DNA of 64,000 nucleotides, from NCBI GenBank assembly GCA_947628135.1, contig CANQYT010000002.1, positions 62,001-126,000 on the forward strand. Direction: 5' to 3'. This document shows, in pieces, positions 43,938-53,595 of this stretch. This stretch comes from an uncultured Clostridia bacterium. GTDB taxonomy: Bacteria; Bacillota; Clostridia; Christensenellales; CAG-314. The position numbers were made by a program, and so were the translations under genes. How positions within the stretch are numbered: position 1 is the first letter of the stretch; every line of letters starts with the position of its first letter. Under the pieces are notes generated by a model that had not been told where the DNA came from, made no database searches, and saw only the letters and a program-made list of their open reading frames with translations.

Positions 43938-45455
43938 ATGAATGAAATTACCGAAGAACAAGTAATATCGGAAAGTACGCAAGCGCAATTGCAATCGGAC
44001 AAGATGCGCAACACCGCGATAGGCAAATTGCTTGTACAGATGAGTTTGCCCGCGATAGTGTCTATGCTTGTACAGTCGCTGTACAACATAGTGGACTCGT
44101 TGTTTCTGACGGGAATAACCTACGTTCCCGCAGGGTACGTCGGCAAGGCGATCGGACAGGACAGTTTCAACGCCGTAAGCATAGTTATGCCTATGACAAT
44201 GATAGTCGTCGCGCTCGGTATCGGTATCGGGGTGGGCGCAAACGCCTACATTGCCCGCAAATTGGGCGAAGGCAATCGCAAACACGCCGACAAAGCCGCG
44301 CAGACGGCGATAGTTATGGCTATTGCCGCTTGGCTGCTTATGGCTGCGCTCGCGTTCGTCGTTTCCAAGCCCTTTATGCGCGCGTTCGTCAACAGCGACA
44401 ACGCGTCCGACGAGCAATACGTGATAGAGCAGGGCGCTTTGTATTTGGAAATATATATGCTCGGCAGTATCGGGGTGATTATGGACATCACCTGCGCGCG
44501 TATGTTGCAGGCTACGGGCAATATGAAGATACCTATGATCACGCAGTTGGTGGGCGCTGTTACCAACATCGCTTTGGACGCCGCGTTTATCGTCGGGTGC
44601 AAGTGGGGCGTATTGGGCGCTATCCTCGCCACGGTGATAGGTCAATGGGCGGCGGCTGCCATCGACTTGATAGCGTTTTTCGTCAAAAAACAGGACGTTT
44701 CCATTTCTCTCAGACGTTACCGCCCGCAGACGAAGTATTTTTTGCGCATTTTCAAGATTGGTTTGCCCGCGTTCGTGATGAACGCAATGAACTCCGTCGT
44801 TACGATAATACTCAACGTGATGTTGCGCCGCTATCCCAACGGCATAACGGTGCTTTCGGCGTATTTCAAAGTGCAATCGTTTGTGTTTATGCCCGTGTTC
44901 GGTCTTATGCAGGGCGCAATGCCGATAATGAGTTACAACTACGGCGCAAACGAGAAAAAGCGTTTCAACAAAACGTTCCTGTTGGGACTGTACGTGGCTC
45001 TCGGCGTTATGGCTGTGGGGACGGTGCTGTTTCAGGCAGCGCCGGAACTGTTGATGTCCATCTTCAAAAGCAACACTCTTGCGGAGGGGCAAACGCAGGC
45101 GGAATTGGACGCGGCTAACGCCGTCTTGGTACGGGAGGGCGCTTATGCTTTCCGCGCGATAAGTATCGCGTTTATTCCCGCGGCGTTCAGCATACTCGTG
45201 ATAAATATGCTGCAATCGGTAAACTGTCCCGTTTCCAGCCTGTTGATGAGTTTTTCCCGTCAACTGCTGTTTCTGATACCGTCGGCGATACTGTTCAACT
45301 ACTTGTGGCAGCAGCAGGGAATTTGGTTTTGCTATCCCGTTGCGGAGGTGCTGTCTCTGGCGGTGTATCTGCCCTTCGCTCTTCACGACTATCGCAAGCA
45401 ATTCCGTTACAAAGCAAAGCAGTACGAGGAGGGAAAAGTACACGCCGATTCGTAA
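43938..45455 (+). CDS. MATE-family multidrug/cation efflux transporter
   Basis: A 505-residue membrane protein with about twelve helices, expected to export organic cations or drugs in exchange for Na+ or H+. The first helix region LLVQMSLPAIVSMLVQSLYNIVDS (about residues 32-55) is the classical MATE signature, repeated at the half-way point as LPAFVMNAMNSVVTIILN. The N-terminus has about 30 extra polar residues. The SD is weak; the ATG at 43938 is the first in-frame one after the folA stop region. A terminator follows. Confidence 0.9.
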   Translation: MNEITEEQVISESTQAQLQSDKMRNTAIGKLLVQMSLPAIVSMLVQSLYNIVDSLFLTGITYVPAGYVGKAIGQDSFNAVSIVMPMTMIVVALGIGIGVGANAYIARKLGEGNRKHADKAAQTAIVMAIAAWLLMAALAFVVSKPFMRAFVNSDNASDEQYVIEQGALYLEIYMLGSIGVIMDITCARMLQATGNMKIPMITQLVGAVTNIALDAAFIVGCKWGVLGAILATVIGQWAAAAIDLIAFFVKKQDVSISLRRYRPQTKYFLRIFKIGLPAFVMNAMNSVVTIILNVMLRRYPNGITVLSAYFKVQSFVFMPVFGLMQGAMPIMSYNYGANEKKRFNKTFLLGLYVALGVMAVGTVLFQAAPELLMSIFKSNTLAEGQTQAELDAANAVLVREGAYAFRAISIAFIPAAFSILVINMLQSVNCPVSSLLMSFSRQLLFLIPSAILFNYLWQQQGIWFCYPVAEVLSLAVYLPFALHDYRKQFRYKAKQYEEGKVHADS

Positions 45456-45485
45456 CGAACGGCATATTTCCCCCTCAAAACTCCT

Positions 45486-45514
45486 ACCGATCCCGCGCAA
45501 GGGGTCGGTTTTTT
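45486..45514 (+). terminator. terminator after MATE gene
   Basis: ACCGATCCC (45486-45494) pairs with GGGGTCGGT (45501-45509, one T-G pair), then a run of T. Confidence 0.85.
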
Positions 45515-45577
45515 CGTCTAAACGCGACGGCTTGTACATATACTAAGCCGAAACATACGTTTTGGGAGGAGAAGCGA

Positions 45578-48118
45578 GTGACGGTAACGGACTTTCTCGA
45601 TAAGGGACTGACGGACGCGCAGGCTGCCGAAAGACTTGCCCGCGACGGCGCAAACGTGACCGAACGGCAAACGAAGCGCGGCTTTTTGCGCAAATTTTTT
45701 TCGCAGTTTGCCGATCTGATGATAGTCATCTTGCTCGTGGCGGCTGCGCTGTCATTCGGTATGGCGTTGTATACGGGCGACAGCGCCGATTTGTTAGAGC
45801 CTATCATCATTTTGGCGATAGTGCTGTGCAACGCCGTCCTCGGTACTGTTCAGGAGTATCGCGCCGAAAGGTCGTTGGAAGCGCTCAAAAAACTCACCTC
45901 CCCCAAGACGAAAATTATTCGTTCGGGCGCGGTCACGACGTTGGACAGCAGTTTGCTCGTCGTCGGGGACGTTTGCGTTTTCGAAGCGGGCGACGTCGTC
46001 ACAGCCGATTGCCGTTTACTTTTTGCCGAGGGGCTGTTCGTTGACCAATCCGCGCTCACGGGCGAAAGCGTGCCCGTCGAAAAAACGGCGCGGCGCGGCG
46101 GGCGTACGGGCGACAACGTCGTTTTCGGGGGCAGTCCCGTCACCAAGGGACGTTGCGTAGCCCAAGTGACGGCGACGGGCAGGCGCACCGAATTGGGCAA
46201 AATAGCCGATATGCTCTCCGATTCGGAGGAAACGCTCACGCCGTTGCAGCAAAGACTGAAAAAACTTTCCAAGGCGATAGGCGTAGTGTGTCTCGCCGTC
46301 TGTTTGCTGGTGCTTGTGGTGGGATTTGTAAAGGGCGTGCGCCGAATGGCTGACGGGGCGACTCTTACAACGGTGTTCGTGGACGTGTTGCTCACGTCGG
46401 TGTCGCTTGCCGTTGCGGCTATTCCCGAAGGTCTGCCCGCAGTGGTAACCATCGTGCTTGCCAAAGGCATAGAACGTATGGCAAGCAAAAACGCCGTCGT
46501 CAAACGTCTCACCGCGGTGGAGGCGTTGGGCAGCGCTACGGTGATATGTTCCGACAAGACGGGAACGCTCACGCAAAACAAAATGAGACTTGTGGGCGTG
46601 TATGACAAAAAGAGGTACACTCTCGCAGACAATCTGCGCGGCGACGAATTTCTGTTGCAAGCGTTTTGCTGGTGTTCGGACGCCGTGCAAAACGCCGACG
46701 GGCAATGGCTCGGAGACCCCACGGAAATAGCCGTCGCCTCCGTTACGAAACAAGCCCCGTGCGAGCGGCTGTTCGAGATACCTTTCGACAGCAACCGCAA
46801 ACTGATGACTACGGTGGTGCGTGCAAACGGCAAATACTACGCCGTGACCAAGGGCAGTTTCGAGGCGATGAGGGGCGCAAACGGCGACCGCGAGACGGAC
46901 AAGGTCTACCGCACTTACACAAAGCGCGGATTGCGCGTACTTGCGCTGTCCGTCAAAGAGGTGGGGTACAATTTTCCCCGCTCGCAGGCGTTGGAAAGGC
47001 AATTGGAAGTAAGCGCGTTTTTCACCATTGTAGACCCGCCGAGGGAGGAAGCGGCGCGCGCCGTCGAAACGTGCAAAAGCGCGGGCATACGCCCCGTGAT
47101 GATAACGGGCGACAATCCCGACACCGCTGCGGAAATTGCGCGCACTCTCGGCATACTCGGCGACAACGACTGCGTGCTTGACGGCGAAGGGCTTGCCGCT
47201 CTCAGCGACGGCGAACTTGCCGACCGCGTGGAGAGTATCGCGGTATACGCCCGAGTCACTCCCGCCGACAAACTGCGTATAGTAAACGCTTGGAAAACGC
47301 GCGGCGCGGTGGTGGCAATGACGGGAGACGGCGTAAACGACGCGCCCGCGCTCAAAGCGGCGGACATAGGCTGCGCTATGGGCAGCGGTACGGAAGTAGC
47401 GAAAAACGCCGCGGACATCATTCTCGCCGACGACAACTTTGCAACCGTCGTGGACGCGGTGTCTCTGGGCAGAAGCGTATACGAAAACATCAAAAAATCC
47501 GTCACGTATCTGCTTACCTGCAACATCGGCGAAGTGCTGTCGGTATTTATCGCGTTGCTCGTGTGGAACGTGTCGCCCCTTTCCGCTATGCAATTGCTGT
47601 GGATAAATCTCGTAACGGACGGTTTGCCGGGGTTGGCGCTGGGGATATACAAGCAGGAGTCGGACGTGATGGACCGACCTCCCAAGCGCGCCGATGAAAC
47701 TTTTTTCAGCGGCGGCGGAGGCTTGCGCGTGGCTGTCGGGGGAATTATGTTCGCGGCTGCCACACTGTCGGCGTATGCCGTCGGAAACACCTTGGGGTAC
47801 AAGGAAGCGTGTACTATGGCGTATCTGGTGCTGTCCCTTTCGCAACTCGCGTTCGTACCGGAAATGCGCAACCGCACCTGCATTTTCAAAGGGGGCATAA
47901 CGCGCTTTATGATAGTAAGTTTGCTCGTTTCCGCGGCGATGGTGTTCGTTGTGGCGTTTGTTCCGCCGTTGCAAAACGTTTTCGGCTTGACGGCGCTGAC
48001 CCCTGCGATGTATCTTGCCGCATTGGGACTTTCCCTCGTGCCGACGGCGTTTCACGCGTTGTGCCGTTGGTTGGGCGTCGGACGGAAATTCCGCAAATTG
48101 TTCAAAAGCGAGGGCTGA
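45578..48118 (+). CDS. P-type cation ATPase, calcium-transporting type
   Basis: An 846-residue P2-type ATPase. In order: cation-ATPase N-terminal segment (LTDAQAAERLARDGAN), actuator TGES motif (ALTGESVPVEK), helix 4 ion site AAIPEGLPAVV, phosphorylation loop DKTGTLT with D326, nucleotide domain with KGSFEAM, hinge TGDGVNDAPALK, and six C-terminal helices. PEGLP and the length fit Ca2+ (or Mn2+) pumps of the PMR1/SERCA-like bacterial group. GTG start behind GGGAGGAG. A larger open frame upstream is not used. Confidence 0.9.
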   Translation: MTVTDFLDKGLTDAQAAERLARDGANVTERQTKRGFLRKFFSQFADLMIVILLVAAALSFGMALYTGDSADLLEPIIILAIVLCNAVLGTVQEYRAERSLEALKKLTSPKTKIIRSGAVTTLDSSLLVVGDVCVFEAGDVVTADCRLLFAEGLFVDQSALTGESVPVEKTARRGGRTGDNVVFGGSPVTKGRCVAQVTATGRRTELGKIADMLSDSEETLTPLQQRLKKLSKAIGVVCLAVCLLVLVVGFVKGVRRMADGATLTTVFVDVLLTSVSLAVAAIPEGLPAVVTIVLAKGIERMASKNAVVKRLTAVEALGSATVICSDKTGTLTQNKMRLVGVYDKKRYTLADNLRGDEFLLQAFCWCSDAVQNADGQWLGDPTEIAVASVTKQAPCERLFEIPFDSNRKLMTTVVRANGKYYAVTKGSFEAMRGANGDRETDKVYRTYTKRGLRVLALSVKEVGYNFPRSQALERQLEVSAFFTIVDPPREEAARAVETCKSAGIRPVMITGDNPDTAAEIARTLGILGDNDCVLDGEGLAALSDGELADRVESIAVYARVTPADKLRIVNAWKTRGAVVAMTGDGVNDAPALKAADIGCAMGSGTEVAKNAADIILADDNFATVVDAVSLGRSVYENIKKSVTYLLTCNIGEVLSVFIALLVWNVSPLSAMQLLWINLVTDGLPGLALGIYKQESDVMDRPPKRADETFFSGGGGLRVAVGGIMFAAATLSAYAVGNTLGYKEACTMAYLVLSLSQLAFVPEMRNRTCIFKGGITRFMIVSLLVSAAMVFVVAFVPPLQNVFGLTALTPAMYLAALGLSLVPTAFHALCRWLGVGRKFRKLFKSEG

Positions 48119-48133
48119 GCCCCTCGCTTCTTT
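48106..48133 (+). terminator. terminator overlapping the P-type ATPase stop codon
   Basis: AAGCGAGGG (48106-48114) pairs with CCCTCGCTT (48121-48129), loop includes TGA of the stop, followed by CTTT. Confidence 0.7.
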
Positions 48134-48193
48134 GTTGAAAAGCGCGTTGCGGCGCGTCGTGCAACAAAAGTTTTACAAATAGGCGCGTATTCC

Positions 48194-48222
48194 TTGAAAA
48201 ACTCCGTGTAATTTGATAAAAT
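48194..48222 (+). promoter_or_regulatory. promoter of Clp ATPase gene
   Basis: TTGAAA at 48194-48199 and TAAAAT at 48217-48222, 17-bp spacer. No CtsR- or HrcA-type operator was recognised. Confidence 0.65.
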
Positions 48223-48251
48223 ATATACAATATACGTTGTCAAGGTGACAA

Positions 48252-50549
48252 ATGCAAACGGAATCTTTGGAAAGAGTTTTACGTCAAGCCGCAATTACCG
48301 CCAAGAATCAGGGCGGCAACCCTACCGCACAGCACGTGCTGTATGCGTTGGCTTGCGTGGATAACGAGGCAAAGCCTTTTTTGGACCAGTTCGATCTTAC
48401 GCCATCGAAGTTGGAGTCGAGGTACATACGCCCCGCCAAAATCGACGAAGTGGCGGAATTGAATCGGCGCGCGACGTTGATAGCCTCGCAAATGGAGGAA
48501 CGCGAAGTCAACTGTATTCATATGCTGTTGGCGTTGCTGTCGATGACGGGCACTTACGCTTACGAAAAGTTGGAATACCATCTGGGCGCAAAAGGTCCGG
48601 AAAAGTTGTTCCACGCCATTGTGATCACTGTCCCCAACGGCAGTAAACTCAGGTTTTTGGGCGTTCCCGTGAGGCAAAACGCAGAGAAATTTCCCGCAGT
48701 GCATACGTGGGTCATCAATGCGGACGAGGCAACGGCAGAGGACAAGTCAGAAGAAAACGAGTCGAAAGAGGAAAAGTCGGACGAGGACGACGACATTCCC
48801 TACGGTTTCGATCTCACCCGCAAAGCGGCGCAGGACGGTTTCGACCCCGTGATAGGCAGAGAAAAGGAAACGGAACGCGTGATACAAACGCTTACTCGCC
48901 GCACGAAGAACAATCCCGTGCTTGTCGGCGAGGCGGGCGTGGGCAAGACCGCCGTCGTGGAAGGGCTTGCAAACAGCATAGCCAAGGGACAAGTGCCGCA
49001 GGAACTGAAAAATATGCGGCTTATCGAATTGGACATTGCGGGTATGCTTGCGGGCACGCGTTATCGCGGCGACTTCGAAAAACGTCTCACGGAAGTGATA
49101 GACGCAGTCGTCGAGGCGAAGAACGTTTTGCTTTTCATAGACGAAATACACAATCTTGTAGGCGCGGGCGGCACTTCGGACGGGGCAATGGACGCCGCCG
49201 AAATCTTGAAACCCGCTCTTGCGCGCGGCGAACTGCACGTAATAGGCGCAACCACCACGCGCGAATACCGACTTTACATCGAAAAAGACCCCGCTTTGGA
49301 GCGCAGGTTTCAGCCCATCACCGTGGACGAACCCTCGCCCGAGATGGCTGTTCGCATACTTAAAGGGGTAAAATCAAAGTACGAGCGTCACCACGGCGTA
49401 ACCATCACCGACGAAGCCATCGAAACCGCCGTGCAGTTGTCCGTAAGATACATAACGGACAGATTTCTGCCCGACAAGGCGTTCGACGTGATAGACGAAG
49501 CGTGCAGCAAACTCAAATTGGTGGGCTACTACAAACAAAACTCTACCGATACGCTTACTGCGGAATACGTCCGCGAAGTTGTTTCGCAGATGACGGGCGT
49601 TCCCGTTTCGGAACTTTCCCTTGCGGAAAAGGACAAACTCGTACGTCTGGAACAGGAATTGGGCGCGCGCGTGATAGGGCAGCCGGAGGCGGTGTCCGTT
49701 GTATCCCGCGCGGTACGCCGTCAGCGCGCCGGGCTTAAAGACCCCAACCGTCCGATAGGCAGTTTCATCTTCGTCGGACCTACCGGCGTAGGCAAAACGG
49801 AACTTGCCAAGGCGCTTTCCGACTGTCTGTTCGGAAGCAACAGCGAAGTGGTGCGCATAGATATGTCGGAATATATGGACAAAACTTCCGTCGCAAAACT
49901 CATCGGCGCGCCCCCGGGATACGTCGGTTACGACGAAAGCGGCTACCTCACGGAGAAAGTTCTGCGCCGTCCGTACAGCGTGGTGCTTTTCGACGAGATA
50001 GAAAAGGCTCACCCCGACGTATTCAATTTGCTTTTGCAGATATTGGACGAGGGCAGGCTGACGGATTCCCACGGCAAAACGGTGGATTTCCGCAACACGG
50101 TCATCATTCTCACCAGCAATTTGGGCATAGAAGGCGGCAACAACGCCATCGGTTTCGGCGCGCAAAACGAATTGGCGGCTATGCAGCGCAACGTAGAGAG
50201 CGCTCTCAAAAAGTTTTTCCGACCGGAGTTTCTCAACCGTTTGGACGAGATAGTCACGTTCAACTATCTCGGCACGGAGGAAATGGTGCGTATCGCCGAG
50301 TTGATGTGCTTTGCGTTGCACAAGCGGCTCAAAGGCACGCTCAATTTGCAGTTTACCGATGGCGCGATACGTTTTCTCGCGTTGGACGGCTACGACAAAA
50401 CCTTGGGCGCGCGCCCGTTGAAGCGCACCATTCAGCGCAAGGTAGAGGACGTTCTCGCCGAAAAAATGCTTTGCGGCGAAATAAACCGCGGCGACGTCGT
50501 TCGCGTCGAATCGGACGGACGTCAAATAAAATTCGTAAAAATAAACTGA
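48252..50549 (+). CDS. Clp protease ATP-binding subunit, ClpA/ClpC type
   Basis: A 765-residue AAA+ unfoldase for the ClpP protease. An N-terminal Clp repeat domain (about 1-150) is joined by an acidic linker (residues 160-180, rich in E, K, S and D) to the first AAA domain (Walker A G226-E-A-G-V-G-K-T233) and the second (Walker A G509-P-T-G-V-G-K-T516, then GAPPGYVGYDESGYLTEK). Between them there is no room for a full UVR/M-domain, so it is closer to ClpA than to ClpC or ClpB. The last 28 codons and the terminator are duplicated just downstream. Confidence 0.9.
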   Translation: MQTESLERVLRQAAITAKNQGGNPTAQHVLYALACVDNEAKPFLDQFDLTPSKLESRYIRPAKIDEVAELNRRATLIASQMEEREVNCIHMLLALLSMTGTYAYEKLEYHLGAKGPEKLFHAIVITVPNGSKLRFLGVPVRQNAEKFPAVHTWVINADEATAEDKSEENESKEEKSDEDDDIPYGFDLTRKAAQDGFDPVIGREKETERVIQTLTRRTKNNPVLVGEAGVGKTAVVEGLANSIAKGQVPQELKNMRLIELDIAGMLAGTRYRGDFEKRLTEVIDAVVEAKNVLLFIDEIHNLVGAGGTSDGAMDAAEILKPALARGELHVIGATTTREYRLYIEKDPALERRFQPITVDEPSPEMAVRILKGVKSKYERHHGVTITDEAIETAVQLSVRYITDRFLPDKAFDVIDEACSKLKLVGYYKQNSTDTLTAEYVREVVSQMTGVPVSELSLAEKDKLVRLEQELGARVIGQPEAVSVVSRAVRRQRAGLKDPNRPIGSFIFVGPTGVGKTELAKALSDCLFGSNSEVVRIDMSEYMDKTSVAKLIGAPPGYVGYDESGYLTEKVLRRPYSVVLFDEIEKAHPDVFNLLLQILDEGRLTDSHGKTVDFRNTVIILTSNLGIEGGNNAIGFGAQNELAAMQRNVESALKKFFRPEFLNRLDEIVTFNYLGTEEMVRIAELMCFALHKRLKGTLNLQFTDGAIRFLALDGYDKTLGARPLKRTIQRKVEDVLAEKMLCGEINRGDVVRVESDGRQIKFVKIN

Positions 50550-50600
50550 CGTTATTCAGATTTTTCCGCGCCCGTATTTTTTTGCGGGCGCGTTTTTTTT
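50462..50600 (+). repeat. tandem segmental duplication, copy 1 (clp 3' end plus terminator)
   Basis: Covers the last 28 codons of the clp gene, the stop codon and the intrinsic terminator. It matches 50624-50762 at a constant offset of 162 bases with about three mismatches. Confidence 0.92.
50567..50600 (+). terminator. terminator of clp gene
   Basis: CGCGCCCG (50567-50574) pairs with CGGGCGCG (50585-50592), then eight T. Confidence 0.88.
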
Positions 50601-50623
50601 GTTTTATTTGTTTTATAGTTCTC

Positions 50624-50762
50624 AAAAATGCTTTGCGGCGAAATAAATCGCGGCGACGTCGTTCGCGTCGAATCGGACGGACGTCAAATAAAATTCGTAA
50701 AAATAAACTGACGTTGTTCAGGTTTTTCCGCGCCCGTATTTTTTTGCGGGCGCGTTTTTTTT
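50624..50762 (+). pseudogene. orphan duplicate of clp 3' end with second terminator
   Basis: An approximately 139-bp copy of the clp terminal codons without any start or promoter, so it is a gene fragment. The reading frame is intact over the copied codons because the only change in it, ACC to ATC-type within AAACCG/AAATCG, leaves no stop. A 23-bp AT-rich spacer separates the two copies. Confidence 0.88.
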
Positions 50763-50763
50763 T
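50729..50763 (+). terminator. duplicated terminator
   Basis: Same stem as at 50567, here 50729-50736 with 50747-50754, followed by nine or ten T. Confidence 0.88.
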
Positions 50764-50846
50764 GATTTATATCCTTTTCGTATCGAGCCTAAAATTTCTC
50801 CTATGTCGACCCAAAGAAAAATGTATGCTTTTTCCGTCCATCGGTA

Positions 50847-50875
50847 TTGAAATATTCCAAACAAAATGATATAAT
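50847..50875 (+). promoter_or_regulatory. promoter of hpf-nfeD-floA
   Basis: TTGAAA at 50847-50852 and consensus TATAAT at 50870-50875, 17-bp spacer. Confidence 0.78.
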
Positions 50876-50927
50876 GTATTCAGGAAAGTTTTTCGAAATT
50901 TTCCCAATGTAACACGGAGGTAACGTT

Positions 50928-51458
50928 ATGAAATTGGAAATCGTAGCAAAAAACTATCGCGTGACCGATCGGTTGGAACAGATCCTCACGGGCAAAACGA
51001 GGCGTTTGGACAAGTATTTTCCCGACGCAAACACACCTTGCAAAATCGTGCTGACCGATATGGGCAGACAGTGCAAGATGGAAATATCCATCAATTTCCG
51101 CGGAAATCACATACGTTCGGAAGTTGTGGGCGACACAATGTACTACAACATCGACGCGGCTTTGCCCAAGTTGGAGCGCCAACTTGTAAAGCACCGCGAA
51201 AAACTCAGCCAATCCTACAAAATTCCCGCAGCGCCCGGCGAATACGAATTTGTTTCGGACGTAGATGTCACGCCCCTCGCCATCGCCAAGACCAAGCGTT
51301 TTGCGGTGGGACGTATGTCCGCAGTGGAGGCGGCGGAGAATCTCGAACTCGTAGACCACGATTTTTACCTGTTCGTCAACGAAGAAACGGGCAACGTGGA
51401 GGCGGTCTATCGCCGCAAAGACGGCACGATAGGCTTGCTGCAACCTTACGAAGAGTAA
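50928..51458 (+). CDS. hpf: Ribosome hibernation promoting factor, long form
   Basis: A 176-residue long-type HPF that dimerises 70S ribosomes in slow growth. The N-terminal HPF/YfiA domain (about 1-95) and the C-terminal dimerisation domain (about 118-176, VTPLAIAKTKRFAVGRMSAVEAAENLEL then DHDFYLFVNEETG and YRRKDGTIGLLQP) are both present. CACGGAGG precedes the ATG. The next gene begins 10 bp after the stop. Confidence 0.94.
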   Translation: MKLEIVAKNYRVTDRLEQILTGKTRRLDKYFPDANTPCKIVLTDMGRQCKMEISINFRGNHIRSEVVGDTMYYNIDAALPKLERQLVKHREKLSQSYKIPAAPGEYEFVSDVDVTPLAIAKTKRFAVGRMSAVEAAENLELVDHDFYLFVNEETGNVEAVYRRKDGTIGLLQPYEE

Positions 51459-51468
51459 AGGAGGCGCA

Positions 51469-52038
51469 ATGAATTTACTTACAAGTCTGTTGCTGGAAGG
51501 TTTTGCCGACAGCAGTTTCGCGCGCCTGTTTACGGAAATGAACGCCTGGACGGCGGCACTGTTTATCGTCGGTCTGATACTTTGCGCAGCGGAGATGTTT
51601 ATTCCCGGTTTCGGCGTGTGCGGCATTTGCGGCAGTTTGCTTGTTGTTGCGGGCATAGTGTTGCGAATGGTGTTCGGCGGCGATATGCTTATGCTGTTGT
51701 ATATGGTATTGATAGCGTTGGTGCTGTTCATACTTATGTTTTGGGTGTTCAGCAGACTCATCACCAAGAGCAGGCTGTCGCGCACGGCGATGTTCCACAC
51801 CGAAAATTCTCTGCCGGAGGGCGCAACTGCGGGCACGAAAGATTTTTCCGCGCTGCTCAATTGCGAAGGCAAGGCGGAAACCTCTCTGCACCCTGTCGGG
51901 CGCGCCAAGTTCGGCACGGAAACGGTTGACGTTGTGGCTCGCGACGGCTACATAGAACAGGGCGCAAATGTCGTTGTCGTCCAAGTGGAAGGACAGCGCG
52001 TAGTCGTAATTGAAAAACAGGAGGAAGTAATTTTATGA
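51469..52038 (+). CDS. NfeD-like membrane protein
   Basis: A 189-residue protein with three or four helices (about residues 25-45, 47-67, 72-95) and a C-terminal OB-fold-like beta-domain (about residues 125-185) ending [11 protein letters not shown], as in NfeD. Such proteins pair with flotillin-type scaffolds, and the stop here overlaps the floA ATG (ATGA). AAAGGAGGC is a strong SD. A membrane-microdomain role is inferred from the family. Confidence 0.86.
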   Translation: MNLLTSLLLEGFADSSFARLFTEMNAWTAALFIVGLILCAAEMFIPGFGVCGICGSLLVVAGIVLRMVFGGDMLMLLYMVLIALVLFILMFWVFSRLITKSRLSRTAMFHTENSLPEGATAGTKDFSALLNCEGKAETSLHPVGRAKFGTETVDVVARDGYIEQGANVVVVQVEGQRVVVIEKQEEVIL

Positions 52039-53054
52039 ATATTATGTTCACTATGCTCGCCGCGGACAGTTTTCCCGCGTGGGCAATTGCGTTGATAGTG
52101 GTGGCTGTGCTGCTGCTTTTCGTACTCATCTTTTTGCCGATACCTACGTGGTTTATAGCCGCGGTAAGTAACGCGCACGTCTCTATGGGACGTCTCGTGG
52201 GAATGAAAATGCGCCGTATCAAGTACCGTATGCTGGTAGACGTGTACATTCGCGCGAAAAAAGCCGGTCTGGACATAGACATAGCCGAGTTGGAAAGCCA
52301 CGTAATGGCGGGCGGCAACATCAGCAACGTAGTAAACGCGCTCATTTCGGCGCACAGCGCCAATATCGAATTGTCCCTGCAATCGGCAAAGGCGATAGAC
52401 CTTGCGGGCAGAGACGTACTCAACGCCGTAAAGGTATCCGTCAATCCCAAAGTCATAGAAACGCCCGTCATTTCGGCGATAGCCAAAAACGGTATCGAAT
52501 TGCGCGTAAAAGCGCGCGTGACGGTGCGCGCCAACATAAGCAGACTTATCGGCGGCGCGGGAGAGGAAACGATAATCGCCCGCGTAGGCGAAGGTATAGT
52601 TACTACCGTCGGTTCGTCCGAGTACCACAAAGAAGTGTTGGAGAATCCCGACCTCATCAGTAAGACCGTCCTCAAAAAAGGTCTCGACGCGGGCACTGCT
52701 TACGAAATTCTGTCCATAGACATCGCCGACGTGGACGTAGGCCGCAACATCGGCGCACAGTTGCAGATGGACCAGGCGGAAGCGGACAAGCGCATAGCGC
52801 AAGCCAACGCCGAGGAACGCCGCGCAATGGCAATTGCCACCGAGCAGGAAATGAAAGCGCACACTCAGGAAATGCGCGCAAAGGTCGTGGAGGCGGAAGC
52901 GGAAGTACCCAAAGCAATGGCGGAAGCTTTCCGTCAGGGCAGGCTCGGCATAATGGACTACTACCAGATGCAGAACATACAAGCGGACACCGCTATGCGC
53001 AACGCGATAAGCGGCAACGGCGACGGTGCAGATTCCAAACCCGCCAAAAAGTAA
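52035..53054 (+). CDS. floA: Flotillin-like protein FloA
   Basis: A 339-residue membrane-microdomain scaffold. An N-terminal hairpin helix (about 14-45), a conserved SPFH-like region ([31 protein letters not shown]) and an A/E-rich coiled coil ([28 protein letters not shown], split near residues 255-290) match FloA/YqfA. Length is normal. Translationally coupled to the NfeD gene. Confidence 0.94.
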   Translation: MNIMFTMLAADSFPAWAIALIVVAVLLLFVLIFLPIPTWFIAAVSNAHVSMGRLVGMKMRRIKYRMLVDVYIRAKKAGLDIDIAELESHVMAGGNISNVVNALISAHSANIELSLQSAKAIDLAGRDVLNAVKVSVNPKVIETPVISAIAKNGIELRVKARVTVRANISRLIGGAGEETIIARVGEGIVTTVGSSEYHKEVLENPDLISKTVLKKGLDAGTAYEILSIDIADVDVGRNIGAQLQMDQAEADKRIAQANAEERRAMAIATEQEMKAHTQEMRAKVVEAEAEVPKAMAEAFRQGRLGIMDYYQMQNIQADTAMRNAISGNGDGADSKPAKK

Positions 53055-53069
53055 CAATGGGGTAGCAAA

Positions 53070-53534
53070 ATGAATGACGTAGAATCGCTCTCAAACTTGT
53101 TTTTTATCATCGGAGCGGCTCTCTTGTTTACGGTGGCGGTCATCGCAACGCTGATTTACGCCTTTCGCAAAACGCGCCGTTCGGGAGGTCAGTCGATAGT
53201 GTCTCCCCGCGCGCCGCAGAACTTCGACGCCCCAATCCAATCGGTTTCCGATCGCGTACGCACACGGCAAACCGCCGCAGGGGACGTACACGTCGCCGAC
53301 GCAAAGGCGCACGGACACAAGGGCGAGGAGGAACACTACGATGAAATTGTCGGCTCGTTGGGCGACGTCAACGACGAGGGTTGCGCCGATCTGGACGGAG
53401 TGCGTTTCATCGCGCACGACGCCGCTTACGATGGAGAGGAGGGCGCTCGCGACTACACCGCGGTAGTGCGCGCAATGGTGTTGGGCGAGATACTCAACGA
53501 ACCCCGTTTCAAACACCCCTATCGCCGCAAGTAA
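53070..53534 (+). CDS. single-span membrane protein of unknown function
   Basis: A 154-residue protein with one N-terminal helix (about residues 9-31), a basic stop-transfer KTRR, and a hydrophilic acidic tail ending near VRAMVLGEILNEPRFKHPYRRK. I do not recognise the family. It begins 15 bp after floA, behind a weak SD (GGGG), and is probably the last gene of the hpf-nfeD-floA run; a bidirectional terminator follows. Confidence 0.65.
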   Translation: MNDVESLSNLFFIIGAALLFTVAVIATLIYAFRKTRRSGGQSIVSPRAPQNFDAPIQSVSDRVRTRQTAAGDVHVADAKAHGHKGEEEHYDEIVGSLGDVNDEGCADLDGVRFIAHDAAYDGEEGARDYTAVVRAMVLGEILNEPRFKHPYRRK

Positions 53535-53541
53535 TTTTAAC

Positions 53542-53578
53542 AAAAAGAGACCCGAACGCGTGTTTCGGGTCTCTTTTT
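53542..53578. terminator. bidirectional terminator
   Basis: Perfect 15-bp stem AAAAAGAGACCCGAA (53542-53556) with its complement at 53564-53578; T-rich on one strand and A-rich on the other. Confidence 0.92.
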
Positions 53579-53595
53579 CTTTTCTTTGATGTCTT

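Noticed and set aside
50462..50762. Repeated unit considered as a CRISPR or satellite array
   Set aside because: Only two copies, each a clear copy of the clp 3' end and terminator.
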